A DNA stretch of 64,000 nucleotides from Leptidea sinapis (lineage: Eukaryota; Arthropoda; Insecta; Lepidoptera; Pieridae). Each line of letters starts with the position of its first letter. Position 1 is the first letter of the stretch. A model generated the notes under the pieces. It worked only from the letters and a program-made list of their open reading frames with translations. It made no database searches and was not told the DNA's origin. The stretch spans positions 7,750,001-7,814,000 of the forward strand of contig NC_066273.1 of NCBI RefSeq assembly GCF_905404315.1, in the 5' to 3' direction. The position numbers and the translations under genes were made by a program. This document shows, one piece after another, positions 11,467-23,734 of the stretch.

Positions 11467-12252
11467 TAAAAAGGCAAAAAAAGGCATTTATTTTCTCAAA
11501 ATTGATTCATTTAGAATTCTTTTTGATGTTATGATGATGAAGCAAATGGTGCTCTGAAAGAGATGGAGCGACGCAAGAAACTCACACGGGTTTCTTTTTT
11601 TAGTATAATAAAGAATATCGTACTGTCATTGTTATTGCTAAAAAGTAATCATAATCTAGTCCTAGGTTGTCCAAAAACTTATATAACTACTTAAGATATT
11701 CAGCTGTGGAGTAATAGGATTTACGACACAGCCATTTTTTTTAAAAACATCTAAATTTATTTATAGATAATGCCTGAACAGTGGCTGGGACTTTATTATA
11801 AAAGTATATACATTTACCCTTAAAGCTATTATGTATCTTGTGAAGCCTACTAGGATTAGTTACAAGCAATCCCTTATTTCTAGTGCTATAATATTGAAAA
11901 TCACTACTAAGAGCAAAAAGGTGACGATTTTTGTGAACGTATATTAAATTTTTATAAATGTACTGACAATGAACAGTCATAATATTTATTTCTTAAAATT
12001 TTTCTTTGAGAGACTGTCTGTAAGCAAGCTGATATATAGCACGAACAGCTCTCTTTTGCAGAGCAAACACTATATCAATGTCAGCAGCATGACCCCATAG
12101 TAAAATACCGTACGCCATGATGCTGAGAAAATAACTGAAGTACACTAATTTAGAGGTCGCAACATTCATGTACTCTCTAATCTTTCTAACGGCATATGCC
12201 GCAGAGCTGAGTCTATCTGCTAGATGGGAAATATGTGGACCCAACTGAAGCT
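11467..12252 (-). pseudogene. Family C LINE, reverse transcriptase C-terminal region
   Basis: Two minus-strand frames, 11993-12301 (GPHISHLADRLSSAAYAVRKI, AYGILLWGHAADID, LQKRAVRAIYQL) and 11741-11980 (NKGLLVTNPSRLHKIHNSF), together form the thumb and C-terminal part of a non-LTR ORF2 protein. The left side holds the 3' UTR with a polyadenylation-like AATAAA before an A-rich end. It is truncated before the catalytic YADD region and frame-disrupted. A sister copy lies at 51164-51890. Confidence 0.7.
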
Positions 12253-12255
12253 TTA

Positions 12256-12478
12256 GACTGGCGCACCCCAGTATCAGCTCGATCCAGTTGACCGCGTGCA
12301 TTTCAATGCAACTGCTTAAATTGTCTGGGATCCAGTCATCATATCACTTCATTGTGTGTCTTGTACCACATTTATCACGGGGAATGTTTCGAAGCTGTTT
12401 GACATTATTCCTACCGCTAAATTCCACTTTCGCATGACACGCCACAAATTACAATATCATCTGTTCAATCTGTGTTAG
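12256..12478 (+). pseudogene. Family B LINE fragment
   Basis: Plus-oriented match to the C-terminal coding part of family B (GCGCACCCCAGTATCAGCTC, TTCATTGTGTGTCTT, ACCACATTTATCACGGGGAA). It abuts the minus-oriented family C fragment within a few bases, so the two LINE scraps are fused with opposing strands. Confidence 0.65.
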
Positions 12479-14448
12479 GTTTAGTTATTAATTGACAACA
12501 TATTCAAACAAAACAAATCTCATAACTATATTTACAATACTATGATTATATAGAGATGAGAGTCTTGCTCGTCACGTCAATTTTTATCATATTTTTTTTT
12601 TAATTAAAAAGTATCTCAATCACATAAAATAGAGTATAATCTATAGCTGTTTGATGTAATTTTCAATCACGACAGACCCTTTTCAGTTCCTAGAATGATC
12701 GTTTCAGAAGAAAATAATTAATATCGCTTCAAATATTCAATATCAAGAAAAATAATATCAATTCCGCGGGAAGACTTAATTAAAAAGCTGTCAGTATTAT
12801 GTCTCAAAAATTCAATAAATAATTGATTTATACGTAAAAGATTTCTCTAGAATCTAGAATAAATGCGACTTTGAGCATTGTTTGACTTAGGACACGGACA
12901 TGAAGGAATTCTTAATTGGTAAATACAATTTTTTTTCTATAATCGATAATTTGTGTGCGCATGAAATTATGAATAAATGAATTTATTCATGAAGGTTTTA
13001 TTTGACAATATGAAATGGCTACTGCGGTTAAGACTAGCCCCCAATGCTATGGGATGCTAAATAAACGACATAAGAGGGTTTTCTCAGAAGAGTAAGAAGA
13101 AACATTAAATAAAGAAAAGGAAGGAAGAGGAATAAAAGGTCATTAAATTGCTGTCTCGATTTATTACATTTTTTAGGTAAAATGCCCAATATCGAAGAGT
13201 AACCCAAGATTTCACTCAAGACATAGTAACCTCGAGACCTACGCAGCTTCATCCTTCGAAATCCTTAATGACAACAATTTGATATCGCCTCTGGCATATC
13301 AAGCATAGAACAGGCTGGAAAAATAAAGATTATAGTTAAGATTAATTGTTTATTTTTATAAAATTGCCAAAGATAAGTTCGTAACATACTGAACATAAGT
13401 TAATATTTTATTTAACTTACTTAGTTTGGGCGTAATCTTTCCAGATTGACGCGACATAGGTACTTTCCATAGAATCTAAAGGTTATTAGAATATGAAGGT
13501 TATTAGAATATCATAAGGGTATAGAGACGACTATCTCCTGTATACAGGATGTAATCTTTAAGTGTCTGTCTTTAAGTCTAACATAGGATTACTCCGTTAC
13601 TATTAAAGATATCAAAAACATTAAAATGATATCGAAAGAACCTTACCTAATCAATGGACTATTTCATGTAATTTTAAAATGTTATGGATGTCATTTTACT
13701 GACTGAACTTAGTAGATAATAATTATAATAATTAAGATATTGTCACGCAGCAACGCTTCGACGTACATAACGAGAGTTGTCAAACTTCAAGACATAAATA
13801 ATTTCGACAGCTCCGTCAACAATACTCGTAATGGAGGGGAAAAGTGTTTACTTCAGACGCTGTAGAACCGGGTTCGGTACACCCACCATGGATTTTTTTG
13901 GGCTTTGTATAGTTAATGGAAGTGTATAGTAAGTTCTATTATATTATATACATTTACATCACCATATTGTTGACGCAAACTTCATAGGTGTTCCCCTCCC
14001 AGGAGAGCCAAACAACGTATATAAATTACCACTTTAATATTTTTACCTTTATTTACGCCATTTCAGATATAGGTTTTTCAATCTGCAATTTTCGATACGA
14101 AAAAATACGTAATGGCTTAAATAAAATATTCAAAAGATATATATTTTATGCTACTATATTCACGAGGGGCTAAGTTCAGCTATGCTTTCAAACTATTGTC
14201 AAAAACATGATAAGAATATTTTATGTATCTCTGGAGTACTGAGTTTATTCTTTAAGTATACATAGACATCCCTATTGGTAACAATATTTACAGTCGAGTA
14301 AAGTTCCCATCTACTTCTAGCATTAATTTCACATTAGTTTCATAAAAATGCTGATGTTTATTAACATACTGATGTGATTAATAAATTAGCTTCCATGTTT
14401 GATCGACCATTAAACCACACGTTACAAACAAAAAAAAAACACAGCTTC
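12479..14448. other. No gene seen
   Basis: About 2 kb of AT-rich sequence. The short frames at 13034-13252 and 13988-14173 have low complexity and no motif. I see no tRNA, hairpin or repeat to report. Confidence 0.4.
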
Positions 14449-14770
14449 TAGATGTGTGGAATGAACTTTCTTGAGCAGTGTTTCCAATACCAGCTATTTT
14501 TACGGAATAGGAGGACAAACGAGCTGCCCTCATTCTCTTGCAACACCAGAGGAATCACAGGAGCATTGCTGGACTTGTAGTATACGCTCTTTTTTTTAAA
14601 GTGTTCATGACATAAGGTCCTGGAAACACTGCACAAAAAAAGTCATTGGATAGGTTGTACATGTCAGAAACTTCCCTGAACTGTACTTTGAAGGCATCCA
14701 AACGGTCTTGATGATAATATTTAAGCTAGTGGCGTGTTCTGCGTAGTTGGAATTCGGCAGGAATATATCA
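14449..14770 (-). pseudogene. Rearranged family B LINE fragment
   Basis: 14510-14770 carries minus-oriented family B 3' sequence (GAGGACAAACGAGC, ACACCAGAGGAATCACAGGA, CCTGGAAACACTGCACA, GTGGCGTGTTCTGCG). 14453-14495 resembles the plus-oriented GTGGAATGAACTT..GTGTTTCC segment. This suggests another inverted junction within the fragment. Confidence 0.55.
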
Positions 14771-15148
14771 TGGATGGGATTTGTTGCTATGAAATTGACT
14801 CTAAATTGAAGCGTTTTTAAATTGTCTGCTACATCGAAACAGAAGAATAATTATTAGATTTCAATTGATCACTTTTATTAGCTCATTAGTACGAGGTGTT
14901 AGTTAAATTAGATTGTTTAATTAATTATTCGCTATTGTATTTCATTTGTTCAAAATTTTTTTGTTGTTATATCAGAATCCTCAGTTGCTCTTTTACGGCC
15001 CGGTAAGATCATACATGGAAGTATCGCAGAAGGAAGACCGTTCCAAGGATTGCGTGCATGAAGAAGAAATTTTCTTAGCCTGCAATATTCGTCGTAAGGT
15101 AGTACCAAGTCTTCTTACACTCAAAGCGATTCGCCAAAAAAATAAAAC

Positions 15149-15556
15149 AACCGGCTTCAAAAACACTATTCCGCAATAATAGACATAATAATATGCAGTA
15201 AAAAGTATAAAAATAATGGTGTATCTTTGTACAATCTAATTAATTAATCTAATTCTAGTTACGATTATTGTAATTTTTGGAATCGGTGTCCTGCCGCCGT
15301 GGCCCTGCTCCCGCCTCCTCACGTCGCGCGCGTGCGACTCAAGCACATCTCACCTATAGCTATGTATGTATTTAGTAACAAACCTACCGTGGCTGACACC
15401 GTCTTGACATTGCATTCCTTTGACTTCCCACACGGGAAGCACCAGCTTTCAAATGAAAATTATCAAAATCGGTTCACTTAGTCGAAAGTTCTGTGGTAAC
15501 AAACATAAAAAAACATACGGACGAATTGAGAACCTCCTCCTTTTTCCAAGTCGGTT
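15149..15556. repeat. MITE-like repeat with short inverted ends
   Basis: Begins AACCGGCTTCAAAAAC and ends with the complement of AACCGACTTGGAAAAAG, giving about 16-bp imperfect terminal inverted repeats around 0.4 kb of non-coding sequence. That interior includes CGATTTTGATAATTTTCATT (on the minus strand), a motif I recall from a widespread insect repeat. No transposase. Boundaries are by eye. Confidence 0.5.
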
Positions 15557-15859
15557 AAAAAAAGACAGCAGGCGGAGCACACCGAACAATAAACAGCTCC
15601 TTCTTCGTTAGTTTTGGTTTCCACGTACTTCTCGAATGCTCGCTTTATATCATGTTATATAAAACCCTGTAATATCGGTCAGCACCTTTATGAAGAGAAA
15701 TTGTAATCGATAAAATGTAACAAACATTTGAAGGTTCGTCAACGTTGATGATATTGTAAGGCTCTCAATCACTTTGCAAGGTGGAATTAAATAATTCTGT
15801 TATTAATGGCTTCATTAATTTCATTGTGATCATGTCATAAGGATTTCCGTCGTCAATTA

Positions 15860-17423
15860 CACTGGCCTGCAAAAGTATCACACTTTTCAAATTAATTTTT
15901 TTTCTTAACTATAGAAGGTAGAGATTTAAGATTAAAAAACGTTTTGTTGCAAATTTTATAGGCTTCAATTATTAGAAACTAAAATTATACATTAGTAACA
16001 TTTTTAACTTAAAAAAGATAAAACAATTAAAATAGACATTTTTAGTTAAGTGTAAAAAAATTCAACTAGAATGTATTACATGTTATTTAATTTTTAATAA
16101 CTGGTATTGCCTCCTCGAGCTCTGATTACAGCTTGGAGCCGGTTTGGCATACTGAACACTAGGTTTCGGAGCCGATGTTGGGGAATATTCTCCCATTCTT
16201 CTACCAGGGCCTGCTTTAGTACCCTGAGGGTAGTAGGTGGTGGTCTGCGATTTCTGACTAGCCTCCCAAGCTCATCCCAGGCGTGTTCAATCGGGTTGAG
16301 ATCAGGACTTCTTGATGGCCAAGCCATCACAATGATACCGACCTCCTGAATATACTCTTGTACGATATGAGCCGTGTGTGGCCGGGCATTATCATGCATC
16401 AGCATCGATCCATCACCCATATTTGCTAAATTCGGCCCTGCATACTCATTGAGAATCTCTTGAGCATATCTTTGCCCAGTGAGGGTACCATTTTCTATGG
16501 CTACTAGCTCTGTGCGACCTTCAGAAGATATGCCAGCCCATACATGTACACTGCCTCCACCGTATTGGACTTTTTCTTATATGCAGGCTTGAAGGTATCG
16601 CTCACCAGGTCACCTGTAAACACTTCGCCTTCCATCAGAAGTATAAAGGGAGAATCAAGACTCATCTGCAAACAAAATTCTTGACCATTCTTCTTCATCC
16701 CACTGCATGTGTTCACGGGCGTATCGCAGTCTCGCTACTCGATGCTGTCTCTCGAGTTTTGGGCCACTCGCTGGTCTTCGGGGTTTCAAATTTGCTTCAG
16801 CAAGTCTTTTCTCAATGTACTGTCACTAATGTAGTCCCTACGGGTCTGAAGTAGCTGTCGCTGGACTTCAACTGCATTTTGGTGGCGATTTCTTAACACA
16901 GTGGAAATAATATAACGATCTTCTCGGGCACTGGTACACCTGGGTCTGCCATTACAAGGTCTCCTCAGATGGTGTCCAGTCTCTTCGTACCTTCGCTTTA
17001 CCTTCTGGACCGTTCGTACCGTCACACCCACCATTCTTGCAGTGCGACGCATACTGATGCCTAGTTCCAGAAAAGCCATGATCCTAGCACATTCTTCAAC
17101 TGAAAGAGGCATGATAAATAAATGTTATGTGCTTTTTAGCATAAATTTTTAAAACAAGACCCATCGATCTTGAAAAAAATTTAAAACAGAAAGAAAAATG
17201 TGAATGGTAAAATTGTAATTCGGAAACGTCCACTTTGAAAAAGGAATGGTTTTGTTTTTGAAGTTTTTTTTCAGCCAATTCTTAAAAGAAGGTTACAGAC
17301 TATAAAGTTTTTATGTACAAAATTAAATTCTCTTTGGAGTCCTTTTTATTTCGAAAGTATATCTTGTGAACTTAAAACATATCCCAATTTTAAAAGTGTG
17401 ATACTTACTTTTGAAGGCCAGTG
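15860..17423 (-). mobile_element. Tc1-like DNA transposon, complete but dead
   Basis: A 1564-bp element flanked by TA (15858-15859 and 17424-17425). The left end reads CACTGGCCTGCAAAAGTATC. The right end, read inward, is CACTGGCCTTCAAAAGTAAG followed by TATCACACTTTT, so the ends are inverted repeats differing by a 4-nt insertion. Its size matches Tc1-family elements, and it contains one degraded transposase on the minus strand. No second copy is present here. Confidence 0.9.
16094..17112 (-). pseudogene. Tc1-like transposase, inactivated
   Basis: Start ATG at 17112 (MPLSVEECARIMAFLELGIS). The N-terminal paired-like helix-turn-helix is open to 16786 (MRRTARMVGVTVRTVQKVKRR, then GRPRC). A frameshift follows at about 16790. 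In another frame come FADES (first catalytic Asp, near 16670) and a stop just after it. The last third is open at 16094-16420 with MHDNARPHTA (second Asp) and RSPDLNPIEHAWDEL (third acidic residue). The intact length would be about 340 residues, normal for Tc1. At least one frameshift and two stops prevent expression of a full enzyme. Confidence 0.85.
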
Positions 17424-18123
17424 TATTATATTATCTTATGGAAAATTTTGCATGGTATGGTGAGTCATCCAGCCATACTGGAGCGAATAGGTCTGTGGGT
17501 ACCGGATGGACGCGCTACAAGGCGAAGGTGACAGCAGCTGCTCGTAATTCCGCGAGCAAGAAGCAATCTTATGCGAGACACGCCTTTTACAGTCGCTTTA
17601 CGAAATTTAAATGAACTTTCGCATAGGATTTACTTGTTTGCTTGCTCACTGAACGATTTTAAAATTAGAGTAGTTGTTGTATGTTCTAGTAATAGTAATT
17701 AGTATAGTAATAATCTAGTATAGTAGGTATAGATTGTTACTAGTAGCTCTAAGATTTATGTTTATATTAATTTAAATACTTAAATTTAAGTCAAGCCTCG
17801 ATCGCAAAAGGTCACTCTGTAAGGATAGGGGCTTTATTGGTTAAATAAACAAGCGATTTTTGTAAATATGATTTTTTAACACTTGTGAACGGACGCTACT
17901 TACGGTGCTTGTTCGGTCCTATCTTCGGGGATTATTATCTTTTAATTTTTAAGTAATACTACCTATTTAATTGTAGGTTATTAGTATAACTAAATAATTG
18001 CTCGCATAATACCTTTACTTATTTATAGCGTATGTCTTTAAAACTTTGTTTTAGTAAACATCTATAACTAGTAACTATTTTTATAAAGTTACTAGTGTAC
18101 ATAAGTCTTAAATTTGAAAAATC
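17424..18123. other. No gene seen
   Basis: AT-rich, with a short frame at 17411-17614 that overlaps the transposon end and has no known motif. Nothing else is assignable. Confidence 0.4.
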
Positions 18124-18410
18124 AGTGCAGCCATTAGGAGGAGTTCTACTAACATACACATGAGCAGGAGAATTATGTTATATGGACGGAATTTAGAATC
18201 TAAACCAATCTCAAATTCACTGCAACACACAAAAAATCATCAAAATCGATCCAGCCATTTAAGAGGTAGTTCATTTGTGAATCTAAACCATTCTCGAATC
18301 CACCTGAAGACACACAGAAAGTTTCATTTAAATCAGTCCAGCCGTTTAGGAGGAGTTCAGTTACAACAGACGCACAAAAGAAATATATATTATATTAAGA
18401 TAAGAAAGTA
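18124..18410 (+). repeat. Dispersed repeat with three internal degenerate units
   Basis: The motif CAGCCATTAGGAGGAGTTC recurs at about 18128, 18251 (CAGCCATTTAAGAGGTAGTT) and 18340 (CAGCCGTTTAGGAGGAGTT). Each follows an ATCGATCC- or ATCAGTCC-like stretch, and the unit ends with TATATTATATTAAGAT. The same kind of sequence (GCAGCCGTTTCGGAGGAATT) sits in the N2 3' UTR near 29330, and a degraded relative near 58430-58510. Non-coding. Confidence 0.5.
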
Positions 18411-18990
18411 ATTTTAAATCAATAAAACAAATTGAAAAATTGTAACTTGTCGCTTACAAATATTAAATATTGATACTTCACTTCAAATATTGACGCTTCA
18501 ATCTATCTTCAATGTATTGGACATTTAAAATCTGAAGTATGTAAAAATAGCAAATCTGGTTATTAGTTTTGATGATTAGCTTTTACATCAAAACTTATAA
18601 TCTTTCCATCTTTAAGTGTAAAAGCTGACTTACATAACTTTTGTACAGGTATAAGGAGCCCCTTTGCCCAATCACCAACAAAATTATTCTAACAAAAAAT
18701 TTACATTAAAATTTAATCAGGAAAATTAGATTTTGCAGAAATTAAGCCAATTCCAGACTCACAAATGGCGTAATTGGAATCTACAGTTGCGATTAAACAT
18801 TAAGCCGAAAGAAACTCATTATTATTTTGAATAAGGTCAAGAAAATAGAACAAATCTTCTGTTATTGTAGAAGGAACATAGCTAAGGGCTATACGAATAT
18901 TTTTGTGTTCAAATGAAAAGTTGATTATGTTGCCTCAAGATCGAAATTTAGGCGGAGAACTATACTAGGCTTTACTTACGTCCAGGCTTT

Positions 18991-19218
18991 TACCAGTGGG
19001 AGGCTGTTTTGTACAGGATGCCGCCTAGATTATGGGTACCACAACGGCGCCTATGTCAGCCCTGAAGCGGTAATGTGTAAGCATTACTGTGTTTCGGTCT
19101 GAAAGGCGCCGTAGCTAGTGAAATTACTGGGCAAATGAATCTTAACATCTTATGTCTCAAGGTGACGACCGCAATTGTAGTGCCGCTCAGAATTTTTGGG
19201 TTTTACAAGAATCCTGAG
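18991..19218 (+). repeat. Family A repeat, copy 3 (3' truncated)
   Basis: Starts at the family 5' end (TACCAGTGGGAGGCTG) and runs through CAGGATGCCG, GGCGCCGTAGCTAGTGAAAT and TGCCGCTCAGAATTTTTGGG. It breaks off after AAGAATCCTGAG, halfway through the internal hairpin. Confidence 0.8.
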
Positions 19219-19399
19219 TTGAAACTTAGTTGGGTGTATGCTTAGCATGATCTTTGATTTCGTTTTAAAGTCATTTGACAGCTAAAATTATGCTGAGCTT
19301 AAGTGAAGACAGCCCAATGCAAAAGTCGAGCTCGCGTTTTATCACACTAGATGCAATCATTTATATGATGAATATGAATGTTTATTTCCAAGTCATGGA

Positions 19400-19481
19400 T
19401 GTTTATTTGTATTTATGTATGTTTAAGTAGGTATATTGTATTAAATATATCGTTGTCTTGCATAGTACAGGCTATGCCTAG
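19400..19481 (+). repeat. SINE body fragment
   Basis: TGTTTAAGTAGGTATATTGT.. followed by ATAGTACAGGCTATGCCTAG matches the body of the SINE at 1362-1600. No tRNA head is attached. Confidence 0.5.
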
Positions 19482-20600
19482 GTTAAAAACAGTTTATCTC
19501 GATTTCCGGCGAAACTACCAGTCCTATGGAAAAAAGTTTATGAGCAAAGTTGTAGGTAGTAATAAGATTTACAACTTTTTTTTCACGCTTTTTTTACGTA
19601 AACACAAAATTTATGTGAAATTTTCAATTCAAGTTTTTGGTTTGATATTTTTACCTTTTCAAAAAAAATTTTTTCCACGAATTTGTTTCACCTTATTTTG
19701 ACATAAATATTCAAAGTCAAAAAAAATAGTCAAAATATCAGCTTTTTCAATAAGTCGTAGGGATTTTTGTTTGACGAAATCTCTCCTTTTAGATGGTGTG
19801 AAAAGGAAAATGCATTAGTGTGGTAAATGTTCGGAAAATTTAGCCCATTGAAAGATATTTCATAGAGAATTCATACCTATTATTTCGTAGCAGCAAAAAT
19901 ATGAGATATATTTAATCAAATCTATTTATAAATGTAAAAAGAATAATGATTCCGTGTTATATTATCCTTTTTTTTCATGTTTAAATATTTCCAATGGGTT
20001 TCATCTTGCTATCATTTTTTTTTGGTTTTAAAAATTATCGACCCAGGTCTAAATAGTGTACCCATATATACTTTTTTGAATTTTTCTTGATAGATACATA
20101 ACTATATGATAAAAAATATAAATCTTTAAATATTATTAAAAACTGTTCTAAGTGAAAACGATGACACATCGACGGATACTTTAAGCGCCTACCATTTTGG
20201 CCCGTTTTGTTAGTGCTAGCAATGACGTCATAGTCCATACATCAAACAAACACGCAGAGTGGATTGGTCGATTTAAAAATAAAATCCTAGTATTCATGAC
20301 ACTTTTTTTAATAAAACTCAAAATAAAATTCTCATTGAGTATAATATAATATAATTGATAAAAAATAAACTTTATTAATAAACATTTGCCACCTATTTTA
20401 AACAATATGTAATATACTCTATTATTTTCGACCACTTGTCTTTAAATTCACTCTTTTGGTGTCTAAAAATCAGATCAGTCAGTAGATCGAGATATTACCC
20501 TCTTATAACCTTACAAGCTTTACGTCTTTGATCTAGTAATCTTAAATAATAGTCTGTTACTGTAAGATATCCGATAAATACAGGCCAGGTTTAATACATT
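19482..20600. other. No gene seen
   Basis: Strongly AT-rich with homopolymer runs. The frames listed here by length have no motif. Nothing is assignable. Confidence 0.4.
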
Positions 20601-20842
20601 ATGAAATGAAAATGAAATGAAATGAAATATATCTTTATTGCATACCACAAAATAATGAAACATAACAAAAATCGAGACTACAAAAAGCAATAGGCGGCCT
20701 TATCGCTTAAGAGCGATTTCTACCAGGCAACCTATAATGAATCAGTTATAGTTGAAAAGATAACAGAAGGTGGTGTTATTGATATGCATATAATTTAAAC
20801 ATACAGTAAATAATTCCAAGAAAAGAACTAGTATTCAAATAG

Positions 20843-23734
20843 TCACAGTAATAAATAATAATTATGGAGCATTGTTTTGAAAGATTGGAGAGTTTGAGCC
20901 TTTCTGATTTCAGAGGGAAGAGAATTCCATAGGTTAACAGCTTGCACAGCAAATGAATTGTTGAAAAAGGAAGTTTTATGAACAGGTGTACAAAGCAAGA
21001 GATTATGGACGGACCGAAGATATAGTTGGTGAGAACTTAATGCGGAAAATTTTTCCTTGAGATATATAGGAGTTTTAGGATCAAATAGGACACGATAGAA
21101 ATGTATAAGTATATGGGAATTTCTACGCAAGTGGATAGGGAGCCATTTGAGCTTTTTGCGAAATTCAGACACGTGGTCATACTTACGTAATCCAAATATA
21201 AAACGAATACACATGTTCTGCAATCGTTCAAGCTTATCCAACTGGAGTTCGGTTAAGTCGACATATGAAATGTCAGCGTAGTCAAGAATGGACAGAAGAA
21301 GGGATTGAGCGAGTAAAGTTTTCGTGGGAATAGGAAGAAAATTTTGGAGTTTTTTTAATGACTGAGAGGCAGCATAGAGCTTCCTACTAACTTCTTTTAA
21401 TTGATGGTGCCAAGACAAATCAATCGATCAATGAATACGCCCAAGCTCTTAACAGAGCAGCTAAAAGGAATAAGAGTTCCACCTACAGAAATGGGAGGTA
21501 GATTACCCCACTCAATTTTATGGGTTAGTTGTGAGCTACCAACAATAATACATTGAGTTTTCGACGGATTCACTTTTAGTCCATGGGCAGTACTCCATTC
21601 CATGATTGTAGTTAAGTCTTTGTTAGTGTTTTTAATGGCTAAAGGCAGACCCTCGAGAGAAGATTGTGAGTATATCTGGAGATCGTCTGCATACCTACAT
21701 AGATACCAGGAAGTCAAATTTTTAGTTAAAGAGTTAATAAAAATTGCAAAAAGAAGAGGAGATAGTATACCGCCTTGTGGAACTCCAGCGGAAAGGTTAG
21801 ATCAAGTTGAAGTGTTATCATCAATGTTAGTCCTTTGGCGACGCCCACGTAAATAGCTTCGAAACCTGTCACTGTAATAAATAATAGAAACAGCTATCAC
21901 TGTTGGAGATACGTTAATGGAACTCAACATGCTCAGCAAAATATCAAAGTCAACAGTGCAGAAGGCATTACTGAAGTCGAGTAGTGTAAGTATTGTGAGC
22001 TGTTGCTTATCCATGCCAGATCGGATATAATCGGTAATTTTTATAAGTGCAGTAGTTGTACTATGTCCTGGACGAAAACCAGATTGGAGAGGGTTAAGAA
22101 CACTGTGCTTATTAATAAATATAGAGAATTGTTAATGGACTAAGCGTTCAAGAACCTTGGAAAGAAAAGGTAGTATAGATATGGGGCGGTAGTCAGAAAG
22201 ATTATGTGGTTTAGAAATTTAAGGTATTGGAATAACATTAGCGTCTTTCCAGGCTACAGGAAATTGGCCAGACGTTATAGAAAAATTAAGAATATGGGAG
22301 ATTGTAGGAACTAGGATATCTATGATAGGAAGGATCATATTACGACTAATGCAATCACTACCAACCACCTTAGATGTAACAGACAAAATGTTTTTTTAAC
22401 GTCAGAATCAGTGAAGGGAGAGAAGTTGAACGGTGGAAAATCAGGGGTTGGGATTAAGGATAGGGATTTAAGCGTTTGAGCTTTAGTGTTATTGTCAAGA
22501 AAAGATGAATTTTGAGAGAAATGTTGATTAAGTTGTTCAATATTTAGATTATTGGAAACTGTACGTTGTTGCTTCCCAACTCCTAGCGTTCTTAGGAATT
22601 TCCAAACTTTACTGGTTTCGCCGTTCTCAACAGACGAGTAGATATGGCGTCGCTGCGCGTCTCTGCACATTGTATTGCAACGATTCCTTAATCTTATATA
22701 CTTTTCCCGGTTAAGATCAGAGTTATTCTGCTTATAAATAGATTTAGCTCGATTTTTAGAAGTTTGCAGTTTTTAAATATCATCAGTAAGCCAAGGAGCA
22801 GGTAAATGCTTTATCTTCACGGGTTTAACTGGCGCATGCTTATCATACAGCTGTATTAGCAAAGAATTAAAAATATCAACTTTATCATTGATACTATTAG
22901 AATTAAAAATGACATCCCAATCAATAGTTTGTGCGTCTATATAGAAAGACGTTGCATATCCATCCCAGAAAAATTCCGCTGCATCAGTATTTGGGGTTTA
23001 CGTTTAGGGGGGCGTACTTTATAGGAGAGAAAAATGAGATCATGGAAGGAAAAAGCATCCGCAGAGCATTGCCCATGCGAGTTTACAAACTCGGGCTTAG
23101 AGACTATGATGAGGTCAAGAAGAGACGGAATGGAGTGAGGAAAGAAGTGGGTGGCTGTAAGAGGAAGGATATGGAGATTGTAGAAATCAGTAACGGACAA
23201 AAGCTTTTTTGAACGATGGTCATCTTTAAGAAGACAGGTATTAAAATCACCCATCAAAATCAAGTGATCATATAGTGGTACAAATTTCTCGAGGATATGA
23301 TCAAAGGAAGAGAAATAATCGACATTAAGTGAAGGACTGTAGAATACTCCAAGAAGGATTTTTGTATGTGAAAGGATAACTTCAACAAGAAGATACTCAA
23401 CTTCATTCTGTGACAAGGAATCACTGAAAGAACTTATGATTGAAAACGGAAGGTGAGATCGAAGATAGATTGCAACGCCACCACCAACTCTACCCACACG
23501 GTCTTTGTGAAGGAGGTGGTAGTCTGGAAGGTAGTTAGAGGAAGAAGGGAGCCTAGGCTTAAGCCACGACTCAGAAATAAGTACGGCATGAACATTGCTA
23601 GAATCAAACGACGCCTGAAGGTCAAGATAATGTGCAGGAATGCTTTGTGCATTGAGGTGAACTATATTAAAGTTTTTCTGTGTGTCGGGGAAGTGATTAC
23701 TGAGAGCAACATACACTTTGAAAACTTTCTTCAC
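20843..23734 (-). pseudogene. N1 ORF2: apurinic-type endonuclease and reverse transcriptase, broken
   Basis: The longest open piece (22937-23734, 265 codons) is the endonuclease: FNIVHLNAQSIPAHY, an SESW motif, GGGVAIYLRS, and LILMGDFNTC with the catalytic Asp-Asn region. The reverse transcriptase then appears in separate frames. 21802-22014 has palm motif A (LLDFSNAF.TVD), 21397-21717 has motif C (YADDLQIY) and 20843-21418 has the thumb and C terminus (WNSLPSEIRKAQTLQSFK). The protein would nick the target and copy its own RNA. At least four frameshifts or stops separate the pieces. Confidence 0.85.
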
